From Schlesneria paludicola DSM 18645 (GTDB lineage Bacteria; Planctomycetota; Planctomycetia; Planctomycetales; Planctomycetaceae): DNA of 64,000 bases. Made by a program: the position numbers and the translations under genes. The stretch is from positions 1 to 64,000 of the forward strand of contig CAMCMU010000018.1 of NCBI GenBank assembly GCA_945876035.1. The letters are read 5' to 3'. Of this stretch, positions 46,306 through 54,581 are shown piece by piece. The stretch's first letter is position 1. Every line of letters starts with the position of its first letter. The notes under the pieces were generated by a model. That model was not told the origin of the DNA. It saw nothing but the letters and a program-made list of their open reading frames with translations, and ran no database searches.

Positions 46306-47259
46306 TTACAGGCCGGATTTTGGGGTATTCATCAACTCTTCGTGAGCCCGCAACTCGAGAACCTTTCGTTTCAGAGTCGCTCGAAGTGACGACCATCGGT
46401 TAACCGTCGCTCGAAAAGTTTCAGCGACTTCGGGGATCCCAAAAGCGGAATCACCGACCTGTGCGACGGCCCGCTCCGCATCGAGAATGATCGGTTCGAC
46501 GTGGTGCCTGATATACTCCGCAAAGGCCTTGGCTAACGTTTCAATTTCATCAGCCAAATGCTTCACGTGTTGACGCTCGACCCACCTTTCGCCCTCGTTC
46601 AAAGGCTTGCATTCTGCCGGGGCTGATTTCATTGCAGGGGGGTTGCTATCGACCAGTCGACCGAACGGGCTGAAAGAATTTTTTTTCTGATGCTGGAGAA
46701 TCTCGGTGTTTCCTAAGGCCGTACGAGCCTTTTCGAAATTTGGCTTGAGGTCGATTGCCTTTTTAAAGTTGATGATTGCCATTTGGGTATTCCCCATTTC
46801 TTTGTAGGTGTTGCCGAGATTCTGATATGCCTCCAGCATCTCTGGGTTGATCTTGATGGCCTCTTTATACGCAGACACGGCGAGTGAGTTTTGCTTGAGT
46901 TTGCGTTGTGCAATCCCCAGATTATAGAACGATACGGCATTCTTCCTGTCCCGCTGTATCGACTTTCGAAGCACATCGCAGGCTTTTTGGTGTTCACCCA
47001 ACTGATTGTAGATCGCGCCGATATTGGAGTAATAACGACCATCCATTGGCTTCAGTTGTGTCAATTTTGTGTAAGAAGTGATGGCTCCCGCCAAGTCTCC
47101 ATCGAGATAGGAGACTTTAGCTAGGCCTTCATGGGCATCAATACAATCGGGGTCGAGTGCCAACGCGTCTTCGAAGGCATCGTTGGCCGCCGCATGATCA
47201 CGTTCCTTTAATGCCTTTTGGCCTTGATCGCAGAGGGCTTCGACTTCGGAATTGCTCAT
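46306..47259 (-). CDS. Cytoplasmic TPR protein
   Basis: 317 residues; ATG 47259. No signal peptide or membrane segment. Residues 1-205 are about six tetratricopeptide units: ALCDQGQKALKERDHAAAND, AHEGLAKVSYLDGDLAGAIT, YYSNIGAIYNQLGEHQKACD, SFYNLGIAQRKLKQNSLAVS, AYQNLGNTYKEMGNTQMAII and the next NFKKAIDLKPNFEKA. A basic/Ser linker follows (QKKNSFSPFGRLVDSNPPAMK), then a helical C-terminus (VKHLADEIETLAKAFAEYIRHHVEP...VNRWSSLRATLKRKVLELRAHEEL) that is probably coiled coil. It is likely a binding scaffold. There is no informative neighbour. Confidence 0.85.
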   Translation of the reverse strand: MSNSEVEALCDQGQKALKERDHAAANDAFEDALALDPDCIDAHEGLAKVSYLDGDLAGAITSYTKLTQLKPMDGRYYSNIGAIYNQLGEHQKACDVLRKSIQRDRKNAVSFYNLGIAQRKLKQNSLAVSAYKEAIKINPEMLEAYQNLGNTYKEMGNTQMAIINFKKAIDLKPNFEKARTALGNTEILQHQKKNSFSPFGRLVDSNPPAMKSAPAECKPLNEGERWVERQHVKHLADEIETLAKAFAEYIRHHVEPIILDAERAVAQVGDSAFGIPEVAETFRATVNRWSSLRATLKRKVLELRAHEELMNTPKSGL

Positions 47260-47581
47260 GGGCGACAGCCTTGGACGGAGTCAGCAACGTGTGGGAAATG
47301 TGGTCGTAAAACCACTCAGACTCGCTTCAAGATTGCCCATCAATGTCGAACGACGGCGATGGACAATAGCGTGGATGTCAAACAGAAATGGACCGAACAT
47401 CAATAAGATATGGAGCATGATCGGATATGGAATCATAAAGAGGACTGAGAGAACAGAGCAAAATAGCTCGCCGAGGAATTTCGTCGCGAGATCACCGGAC
47501 GATGAGCGGTGCCCCGTCCTGATTCAAACGAATTCTCTGCCTCAATGTTTTGCCGTCTGAGCGGTAAAGATTTCTCCGATT
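47260..47581. other. Intergenic region, no gene seen
   Basis: 322 bp between two minus-strand genes. Only short frames; no repeat or RNA gene recognised. Confidence 0.4.
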
Positions 47582-48286
47582 TTACTGTTTTGCCGGGGTG
47601 ATGACTTCAGTGGGCAACGTGAGGGACTTGGCCTCAGAATCTACAATTTCCGACAAGGAGTTCAACAACTCGGTGATGGCCTCCTCGGAAAGACAGTCTT
47701 CTTCGGCTTGAAGGATGAGCATGGCTGTCCCCTCGTGACCTGGAAACATCCCGGAAACTTGCCGCATCTTTGTGGTGGAGGCTCTGTCTTCGCCGGTCAC
47801 AATTTCGAATTCCGTCTCCTTGCCGCGAACAGAGAGCTTCCTTTGTTCCGTGTCTTTTGGACTGATCAGCCGCAAATCGGGGGAGGAATCTTCCAACAAT
47901 TTTCGGAGTTGAAGTTGTTCCGTGGGATTGAAGACGGGGCGGACATGAAACTCTCCAATCAACATCAATCCGCGACCGTCGCGGTGATCGAAACGTGCCA
48001 TTTGAACCCAAATCAAGGAATTATCCGCCTCCCATCCCCAAACCGGTTGAAAGAGGGGTGGCACACGCACAGCGGCGATCCTTTGGGTAATTATCTGGAT
48101 CTGTGCCGCAACATCGGTGTGAGCCGGCCCAAATAGTAAGGCCACGGCCACCCAACCCAAGCCGCAGGCCAGCAGGCAGGATCCGAACGCTCCGCCGCCG
48201 ATCCAAAGCCATCGAGTGGTTCGCAGAGATCGTCGAGCGCGACGCGGTAAGAGATCGGGGGTCGTTGAGGGAGCGGGGGCAGTCAT
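47582..48286 (-). CDS. Single-pass membrane protein, paralogue of its upstream neighbour
   Basis: 234 residues from ATG 48286 (TTG 48352 would overlap the upstream gene). A basic Pro-rich N-terminus is followed by one transmembrane helix (WIGGGAFGSCLLACGLGWVAVALLF, about residues 29-53) and an extracytoplasmic domain. That domain shares its pattern with the protein at 48336-48998: SLIWVQMARFDHRDGRGLMLIGEFHV against NWLMTMNVALFRDRQGQGTLLIGTLFV, and RKLSVRGKETEFEIVTG against REFAIRGKTIPFQFSEA. Both end in a helix after a LLQAEE/LLDDDA acidic stretch. Function unknown; the pair looks like a duplication. Confidence 0.75.
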   Translation of the reverse strand: MTAPAPSTTPDLLPRRARRSLRTTRWLWIGGGAFGSCLLACGLGWVAVALLFGPAHTDVAAQIQIITQRIAAVRVPPLFQPVWGWEADNSLIWVQMARFDHRDGRGLMLIGEFHVRPVFNPTEQLQLRKLLEDSSPDLRLISPKDTEQRKLSVRGKETEFEIVTGEDRASTTKMRQVSGMFPGHEGTAMLILQAEEDCLSEEAITELLNSLSEIVDSEAKSLTLPTEVITPAKQ

Positions 48287-48335
48287 AAGCGATGTGGGGG
48301 CTTTCGAAAGATTTGATTTAGAGACTGAGAATCCC

Positions 48336-48998
48336 TTATTCGATCGATTCAATCATTTTGACCACAGTTGACTCGTCGTAGGCATCGTCGTCCAGTAGGA
48401 GTTGAAAGATGGTGATTTGCTTGGGAAATTCGAGTTCCGCGGAGACGAGACGAATCTTTTTTCCCGTTTCTTTTTCCACGGCTTCGGAAAATTGAAAGGG
48501 AATTGTTTTTCCTCGAATCGCGAACTCTCTTTCAACGGATTCCGTGATTTCCGTTTCCGGTATTTCGTCAGATTGTTGCCCGATTTTGTTTTTGAAATCT
48601 TCGCGGTGCAGAACAGGGTCTCCGAGTTTGACAAATAATGTACCGATCAACAATGTTCCTTGGCCTTGACGATCTCGAAACAGGGCAACATTCATGGTCA
48701 TTAACCAATTGTCGATCGACATTCCCGTCTCACCGATGAAGTTTTCGGAGATGTTCATTTTGAGTGCCGCGTCTGCGACGGCCGCGACCTCAGCAGGAGT
48801 CTGGGCCATGTGAGGAAAGAGGGACCAGCCCAAGGCAAGGAGTCCGCCGCAGCAAACGAGTACCGCGACGATTAGCATCCCTCCGACAATCAAGACAAAC
48901 TTCAAACAGCCGTTGTGCTTTGCACTTTCCTCCCGCGACTTGGACCGTCGAGGAGGCGGGTCATTGGGATTGTCGGGCCACTGATCACGATCGGACAT
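48336..48998 (-). CDS. Single-pass membrane protein, paralogue of its downstream neighbour
   Basis: 220 residues from ATG 48998 (AAGG upstream; frame open to 49028). A charged N-terminus with PNDPPPRRSKSREE, then one transmembrane helix (FVLIVGGMLIVAVLVCCGGLLAL), then an extracytoplasmic domain containing VALFRDRQGQGTLLIGTLFV and EREFAIRGKTIPFQFSEA. It lies 49 bp upstream of the related gene at 47582-48286; the two are likely co-transcribed and possibly interact. No known domain was recognised. Confidence 0.78.
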   Translation of the reverse strand: MSDRDQWPDNPNDPPPRRSKSREESAKHNGCLKFVLIVGGMLIVAVLVCCGGLLALGWSLFPHMAQTPAEVAAVADAALKMNISENFIGETGMSIDNWLMTMNVALFRDRQGQGTLLIGTLFVKLGDPVLHREDFKNKIGQQSDEIPETEITESVEREFAIRGKTIPFQFSEAVEKETGKKIRLVSAELEFPKQITIFQLLLDDDAYDESTVVKMIESIE

Positions 48999-49522
48999 CT
49001 GAAGAAACCTTGAGGGAAGACCGGTCACAGGATCGCCGAACGCACTTGGACGATGTCGTGAATGTTTATCCTACACTGCTGGGCGAAACTGTGCTTGCTA
49101 GTCGTGACGCCAAGATTCTTCAACCGTTGTTCGCAGCGAGCAGATGCCTTAGACGCATAACACATCAGTCTGACCCTGAATGCTGGAATAAGACCTGAGA
49201 AACCTGTTGGTCTGCCACCCTCGGCGAAGGAGACCTCCGCACCCATCATCAGGAAGCGGTGTGCTCCGCATTTCGACAATGTGGCGCAACTCGCATTCGA
49301 TGCGGCCGCGCAGGCACGTGGTCGGTTTCCCTCGGTGTGGCGTTGGACTCGCGGTGCGATTCACGGTACACTGCCGACGTCGGTAAGATCAGACCGAACG
49401 GGCAGCCGAATTGTGATTCGGTGTGATTGTTGCGGGCGCCCATTTTGTGTCGGCAAGACGCAATCTGTGGCAAAAAACGCGTTTCACCGATCATAAAATT
49501 CATTGCTAATTCTGTCAGAGTC
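48999..49522. other. Intergenic region before tRNA-Val, no gene seen
   Basis: 524 bp with only overlapping short frames. It should contain the promoter of tRNA-Val and that of the minus-strand membrane-protein pair. No repeat was recognised. Confidence 0.4.
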
Positions 49523-49596
49523 GGGCGATTAGCTCAGCTGGTTAGAGCGCCATTCTTACACAGTGGATGTCGTGGGTTCGAATCCCTCATCGCCCA
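49523..49596 (+). tRNA. tRNA-Val (TAC)
   Basis: 74-nt cloverleaf: acceptor GGGCGAT / ATCGCCC, D-arm GCTC...GAGC, anticodon stem CCATT / AGTGG with loop CTTACAC (anticodon TAC), T-arm GTGGG-TTCGAAT-CCCTC and discriminator A. CCA is not encoded. A terminator-like hairpin begins 34 nt downstream and a decayed integrase is convergent. Confidence 0.96.
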
Positions 49597-49630
49597 GTCG
49601 ACGAATTGAACTGCCGGAGTAAGAGGCAGT

Positions 49631-49657
49631 AAGCCCCTGTAAATCAGGGGCTTTTTT
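49631..49657 (+). terminator. Intrinsic terminator after tRNA-Val
   Basis: AAGCCCCTG (49631-49639) and CAGGGGCTT (49645-49653) form a perfect 9-bp stem with a 5-nt loop, followed by a T-run to 49657. Confidence 0.9.
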
Positions 49658-49915
49658 GTTGCCTGCCCGTTCCGTGTGCGGGGCCTTGCCTACTGTTCCA
49701 TCGCCATTCTGCATACAGGGACGCATACAATCCGCACTCACGGCCTTGTCGAAATGGGAGTCGAGAACTTGCAGGTAGTGCTTCTCGGCAATTCGCTCGC
49801 TGTTGCCGAGCCAAACCGTGACGACGTGACTCGGGAACGTCTCCGTCAGTTCCGTCTGACGAGAGCTTCTGAGGTTTTGCCACGCGCGAGGCCATGCGAC
49901 CAGCCCCGCTCGCTT

Positions 49916-49947
49916 GATGATCTTGCCGAACGATGATCTTGCCGAAC
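49916..49947. repeat. 16-bp perfect tandem duplication inside the integrase remnant
   Basis: GATGATCTTGCCGAAC occurs at 49916-49931 and 49932-49947. Sixteen is not a multiple of three, so this duplication by itself inactivates the integrase reading frame. Confidence 0.9.
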
Positions 49948-50383
49948 ATCGTCCCGAGATTGACAGACCGCTAATCGCCGGTTGAGACTGGCGGTTGTTT
50001 CAGACTGGCCATGACGTGATCGCTTCCCACGAGAGGCCGCTCTTGTGGATCTTTCAGTGTCCGCTCGCAAGCTTGGGAAGGTCGGCACACATTGGTTTCC
50101 ATGGCCAGGGTGATGCTTGGTCTTGAGCAAGTGAACCAGCATGCGATCGGTTAAAAGATCCATATCCCGCCATCGCAACAGGAGAGAGGTTGAGGCCAAG
50201 AAAATGACGGAAAGACTTGCAGCGCATTTTGCTACTCAGCCGGCCTCAAAACCTCGTAAACGCCGGCAAAGGTGAGGTTTTTGTTCCGGTGCGGGAACTG
50301 CGAATCGGACTGTTGAAGATGCTTAGGTTGACGAAAACCTTAGGATAGCGAGATTCATAACAACTCAATGGCCGGGATATTTG

Positions 50384-50830
50384 ATGCGAAACCTTCAATC
50401 GATTCTTTTGGTAATCGGATCCTCTGCACTGGGATTGGTGTCATGCGTAGCTTTTGTTGTCTGCGCTTTCATTGCCTTAACTAAGCCGGGCTCTGGCGAA
50501 GAGTTTGGCTCTGCAATCTATTTGGCATTTTTCGCAATCGTTGGGGGGTTATTGGGAGCCATAGCTGGGTTTCTGGGATCACTCAGTTGGGTTTGTGAAC
50601 GCGGGCGTGAACAGTGGACTCGAGCGACTTGGATTGGGATAGTGCTGGGTGTGTTGATAGCGATATCGGTTCGGTTTTCGGGCGCGTTGAACTTTCTCCT
50701 ACTTGGAGATTTAACCAAATGGTGGTCCGGTCTCTCTTTGTTTCTTACCGCAGCAGCCTGTCTCGGTGGATTCGTGGGATGTCTCGCGGGAACAGCGATC
50801 GAAGCAAATTCCCGTTGCGTTTCCAAATAG
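50384..50830 (+). CDS. Small four-helix membrane protein
   Basis: 148 residues from ATG 50384 (TTG 50381 also possible). Four hydrophobic segments: SILLVIGSSALGLVSCVAFV, AIYLAFFAIVGGLLGAIAGF, TWIGIVLGVLIAISVRF and SLFLTAAACLGGFVGCLAG. The second and fourth are Gly-rich and may pack tightly. No known family was recognised. It lies isolated between the tRNA-Val integrase remnant and an IS3 chimera, so it may be cargo of the former element. Confidence 0.6.
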   Translation: MRNLQSILLVIGSSALGLVSCVAFVVCAFIALTKPGSGEEFGSAIYLAFFAIVGGLLGAIAGFLGSLSWVCERGREQWTRATWIGIVLGVLIAISVRFSGALNFLLLGDLTKWWSGLSLFLTAAACLGGFVGCLAGTAIEANSRCVSK

Positions 50831-50937
50831 AGTTTGAATCGTGCGTCAAAGTAATGAAAATGCGAGAAAGCCAACACCTACGACTGGAACGAAATCGTAG
50901 TTGGACTTGCCCATGAAATGTGGGCGCGGGATTAGGA

Positions 50938-51830
50938 TTATACGGCTTGCTCGAACTTAACGGGTGACAGATACCCGAGGTTCGAGTGCCTTCTGACGCG
51001 GTTGTAAAATATTTCGATGTATTCGAAGAGGCTTTGACGAGATTGCGACCGGGTCTGATACCGTTCGCGGTGAACGGGTTCCTTCTTGAGGGTTGCAAAG
51101 AAGCTTTCCATTGGCGCGTTGTCCCAGCAGTTTCCTTTTCGGCTCATGGAACAGGTGATGTCGTTCTGTTTCCGCAGCGCCTGGTAATGATCGCTGGCAT
51201 ACTGCACGCCGCGATCTGAGTGAGCCACCAGGCCTGCGTCGGGAAGTTCTCGCTGAACGGCCATCTGCAAGGCATCGACGACGAGGCGGCTGTCAATGCG
51301 TTCTGACATTGACCAGCCCACGATCTTCCGTGAGTACAGATCTTCGACGGCGGCCAGATACAACCACCCCTGTGGACGAACAGGTCACTCAGCCGCTCGA
51401 GAACATCTTCGCTCGTGAGCTTCTTGGCGACGTCGATCGCGAGGCACTCCCGAGTGAACTCGTCCACGATCGTCAGCATTCGAATAGGCCTTCCGTCGGA
51501 GGTACGGTCGGCCACTAGGCGAAAGCTCCATACATGATTGCGACGATTCGAACGTCGCCGAACGCACGAGCTCGCTGGAGCCCCAGCCTCTTTCGCTTCG
51601 GCTGCTTTTTAGGCACTTTTAATCCCTCCTCACGCCATATCCGTTCTACTCGCTTGTGATTCACTCGCCATCCCTCCCAATGTAAAAGTGACGTAATTCT
51701 GCGGTATCCGTAACGGCCATACTCACAGTCCAGCCATACGATCTGTTTCACGAGACGGGGCTCATCATCCGGAACATGCCGCGTTCGTCATTGCGTGTTC
51801 CGATGCTGCCCCAACACCTTGCATGCCCGA
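50938..51830 (-). pseudogene. IS3 orfB, chimera of two transposases
   Basis: The first part (51830-51370) reads RLVKQIVWLDCEYGRYGYRR, then GWRVNHKRVERIWREEGLKVP, then after a frameshift WSFRLVADRTSDGRPIRMLT and LTSEDVLERLSDLFVHRG. In relatives the beginning is WSFDFVADR, so the first catalytic Asp is replaced by Arg. At about 51366-51371 it jumps into a second transposase, GWLYLAAVEDLYSRKIVGWS, which again contains the first-Asp strand, and continues AGLVAHSDRGVQYAS (second Asp), NCWDNAPMESFFATLKKE (Glu) and YNRVRRHSNLGYLSPVKFE to 50938. The first-Asp region is thus present twice, from two different IS3 subgroups. The 3' segment alone is an intact C-terminal DDE part. Confidence 0.8.
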
Positions 51831-51867
51831 CGTTCGCTCAAGCGATCACGGCCAAGAGCAGATCTTG

Positions 51868-52203
51868 TCTGCTCAACCGCGTGTTGCCGCAATGAAAAGG
51901 CTCAGAAGTTAGCGACGCTTCCTTTCGGTCATCCCAAGGCGGCCTCCCGAAACGCCAGAGTCCAACTCAGCATCGGAGAATAACCGCTTCAGTCGGCTAT
52001 TCTTCTTCTCGAGATCCTTCAGCCGCTTGGCCTGGTCTATCCGAAGGCCACCGTACTGCTTCTTCTTTTCACGCGTACGTCTGCTCCGTCACACCGATCT
52101 TCTGGACCGCCTCGGCAACGGTCTTACCGCGCCCCACCTCGACTTCGACTCCTCGCAGCTTGGGGATGATCTGCTCGGCCAGTTCTTTCTTGCCGCGTGG
52201 CAT
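51868..52203 (-). pseudogene. IS3 orfA, frameshifted
   Basis: From ATG 52203 it reads MPRGKKELAEQIIPKLRGVE then VGRGKTVAEAVQKIGVTEQTY, the helix-turn-helix start of IS3 OrfA (relatives continue YRWKKEYGGLR). A small deletion after EQTY shifts the frame (TGA follows), and in other frames KKQYGGLRIDQAKRLKDLEK and a leucine-zipper-like continuation can be read. It is not functional. Confidence 0.8.
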
Positions 52204-52686
52204 TGAATGTTCTCCTTAGGTTTTGACACCGCCAGATTCTCTCTCTGGAAGTGCTGCCGTTATAAGGGGGCCAGGTCACGGTCTCCGACCGAGGTCTTGG
52301 CCTTCCTGACTCATCGGGCGTCGAATTGCCAAGTCTTCTGTCGAATCCGAATCAAGCCACGGATGCCATCGATCGGGACGCATTGTGACGTGACATCGAC
52401 ATTCACGCGTTGGCAGCGTCTGAGCACGAGCCAAACTCAGGGAAGTTTTCAAGCCACGGGGAAATCGCGAAAAAAATACCCCGCTTCAGATGGTTTGTCG
52501 TTGCTTGAAAGGGGATGGAAGCCGTCTAATGTCCGCACGTCGCATCCGGGGCGCGAAATGCTGGTCGTTACGCAAATTCCCAAACCGCCCCGGATTACTG
52601 TTGCAATCACTCAACCCCAGATGATCAAATGTGACGGACGTCGATTAGTGTAGTGGTGTCCGAATTTAAAAAAACGGGATGTTTAG
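52204..52686. other. Region between IS3 remnant and CxxCH protein, no firm gene
   Basis: 483 bp. One plus-strand frame of about 148 codons (52207-52653) has no recognised motif and no good start. The right end of the IS3 element is probably near 52215-52235 (TTTTGACACCGCCAG), but no partner repeat was found on the left. Confidence 0.35.
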
Positions 52687-54447
52687 ATGTGTTTTCTTCT
52701 GTTTTCTATCTTTCAGACAGCTCGGAAACGCATCCGCTCCGGAAGTCTTTTAAGACCGATCGGCTTCCTGATGCTCACCGTCGGGATCTCGGTGACTGCG
52801 TCCGCACAGACGCATATTCCAAGCAATGCCCAACCGGTTTCGGCGGTCCCATCCGCCATGTTCGACGGTTGGTTCCACGACGGTGAGCCGACCCTCAACG
52901 GTTTCGTCGACCCGGCCAACAGCGTCACCTTCTCACCCGAAAACAACAACAGCTTCTACCAGTGGTCATGGCAGATGTTGCTCTGGCTTCTGTCAGAAGA
53001 CGAAGAGGGCACCCGGGTCTTCGACTCGGCAGCTTTCTTCGGCGTCTCCCCGCCGGACTCGAGCGGCAACCGTTCTTTCATTCCGCATGTCGCCGGTCAG
53101 TCTCGGCATTTCTCGGTTCGCCCCGTAACGGGGGGGCCGGATGGTCTGCCGGTCCTCATGACCAAGCAGGGACGGCTTGTGCAGATCGAGCCTCCTCGGG
53201 TTAGCGGGAAGGGATTCTCTATGGTCCGAAGCGTCACCGGGGAGCACGTCGAGATCAGTCGGGTCGTGCTGAAGTTCGGAAAAGCGATATTTCTCGATAC
53301 CCGAGGTCGGCCGATCTTGTTCCCGAGGGCAACGGTTCGGCGACAGATTGCCACGATGAAGATCGTTCAGCAATTCTCTGCCGGTAAGAAGTCAGTCCTC
53401 CTCGACAGCATGGGCAACACTTTCGATCCGGAAGAAGGTCAGGCCGATGGCTCCACGTTTATGACCCAGAATGGCTCGCTCGTCTACTACACGATCATCA
53501 CGAACGACGTTTTTGCTTACTTCCTGACGGGAGCGAAGAATGGCGACATCAAACCCACCCCAACCCAGTTCCCGACGACGCAAGCGGAACTTGACCAGAT
53601 TGTCGCCTTTGCGGCGAGCCGCGGCGCGATCCTTACTAATCCTGAGACTCTCGCCGTCGAGATCAAGATGGCATGGGTCGAAGCTTCGAGCGTGCCAGAC
53701 CCGAGCAAGTTCATCACCACGAGGGGGCTGGTTCCGAAGTACAACAAGACGTCGACTCAATGGACTCCGACTGGGCAATCCGAGTCCGTTGAGCTTTGCC
53801 TCGTTGGTGTACACTTCGTCGGCAGTGCGACCAATCATCCTGAGATGATCTGGTCAACCTTTGAACACCTCGAAAACTCGCCCAACACGGATTACCAGTA
53901 CATCACGGACAACGGCGCCACTCAGACCGTGTCTGAGAGCACGTCTGGGCCGTGGATCTTCTGTCCGGACAGCTCGGACGGGCCCTTCAATCAGGCTCAC
54001 ATGCAGTTCGTCCCCAGCACCGGCGTGATCAATGCCAAGAGTCCATTCACGATCTCGCCCAGCGCCACAATTCGCCAAAAGCCGTGGGGTGTGGCTGCCG
54101 ACGGGATACCCAACCAAGAAAATGCCACGTCGGCGGAATCAAACACGCAGATCATCTCCATCAATCACAGCATTCTTGAGCAGTTGATCTCGGGAGACGT
54201 CCGAACGAACTATTTCTTCGTCGGCTCGACTTGGACACTGGGGGGGGCGGTTCCCACGGGGCGGTACCCGAAAGGCGGTAATGAGATCGGAACAAGCATG
54301 CTGGCCAACACGACGATGGAAACGTACGTGCAAGGCGGCCCCGGCTATTCGTCTGGATCAAACTGCTTCAGTTGCCACACCGCGACATCTCCGAGTACGT
54401 TTGTGAACATCAGCCACATCTACCCGAAACTGCAGCCACTGCCGTAA
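52687..54447 (+). CDS. Exported protein with one C-terminal CxxCH (haem c-type) motif
   Basis: 586 residues from ATG 52687; ATG 52771 (MLTVGISVTASAQ) is an alternative that would start at the signal peptide. A signal sequence ends near ASAQ (about residue 40). The body is beta-rich with repeated Trp/Phe (WSWQMLLWLLSEDEEGTRVF, MVRSVTGEHVEISRVVLKFG, ELCLVGVHFVGSATNHPEMIW, STFEHLENSPNT). Close to the end is NCFSCHTATSPSTF, a single CxxCH that could bind one covalent haem, with possible distal ligands among the late Met/His residues (NISHIYPKL). Relatives by eye are uncharacterised exported bacterial proteins with the same end. Codon choice looks more GC-rich than neighbours, and the gene adjoins an IS3 chimera, so horizontal acquisition is possible. 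Confidence 0.78.
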   Translation: MCFLLFSIFQTARKRIRSGSLLRPIGFLMLTVGISVTASAQTHIPSNAQPVSAVPSAMFDGWFHDGEPTLNGFVDPANSVTFSPENNNSFYQWSWQMLLWLLSEDEEGTRVFDSAAFFGVSPPDSSGNRSFIPHVAGQSRHFSVRPVTGGPDGLPVLMTKQGRLVQIEPPRVSGKGFSMVRSVTGEHVEISRVVLKFGKAIFLDTRGRPILFPRATVRRQIATMKIVQQFSAGKKSVLLDSMGNTFDPEEGQADGSTFMTQNGSLVYYTIITNDVFAYFLTGAKNGDIKPTPTQFPTTQAELDQIVAFAASRGAILTNPETLAVEIKMAWVEASSVPDPSKFITTRGLVPKYNKTSTQWTPTGQSESVELCLVGVHFVGSATNHPEMIWSTFEHLENSPNTDYQYITDNGATQTVSESTSGPWIFCPDSSDGPFNQAHMQFVPSTGVINAKSPFTISPSATIRQKPWGVAADGIPNQENATSAESNTQIISINHSILEQLISGDVRTNYFFVGSTWTLGGAVPTGRYPKGGNEIGTSMLANTTMETYVQGGPGYSSGSNCFSCHTATSPSTFVNISHIYPKLQPLP

Positions 54448-54581
54448 TCTTTGGATTGACGAATTCGATCGCCTGCATGGGCGATTACACCATCGGGTTC
54501 ACTCCGAGGTCATTGGCGTCGCCTCTTTCCCTTCAAAAGATGCAATGAACCACAGCATTTGCTCTGAACGCAACAACACCT

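Larger units (their letters stand above)
49600..50205 (-). pseudogene. Tyrosine integrase remnant, frameshifted
   Basis: Minus-strand pieces in order: LLLRWRDMDLLTDRMLVH and KTKHHPGHGN (start of the catalytic domain, relatives have LxWxDVxWExGR...SPKTEHHPGG), then FGKIIKRAGLVAWPRAWQNL and LRSSRQTELTETFPSHVVTV (Arg II region), WLGNSERIAEKHYLQV (His III and Tyr nucleophile in KHYLQV). The frames differ: a 16-bp tandem duplication at 49916-49947 shifts the frame inside FGKII, and there is a TAG just before it. The tail continues toward the tRNA, and reading on through the antisense of the tRNA gives the familiar artefact end GDEGFEPTTSTV. Type differs from the remnants at 19.6 and 36 kb. Confidence 0.85.
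50938..52203 (-). mobile_element. Decayed chimeric IS3-family element
   Basis: The stretch holds an orfA remnant (51868-52203) and an orfB composed of parts of two different IS3 transposases (50938-51830). Matching terminal inverted repeats were not found at the two ends; this fits a hybrid whose ends come from different elements. It lies directly upstream, in the opposite sense, of the CxxCH protein gene at 52687. Confidence 0.75.

Noticed and set aside
49556-49741. Minus-strand frame ending GDEGFEPTTSTV
   Set aside because: It is the integrase tail read into the antisense of tRNA-Val; kept only as part of the integrase remnant.
52207-52653. 148-codon plus-strand frame upstream of the CxxCH protein
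   Set aside because: No good start, no motif, Ser/Arg/Pro-rich like random high-GC frames; it begins inside the likely end of the IS3 element.
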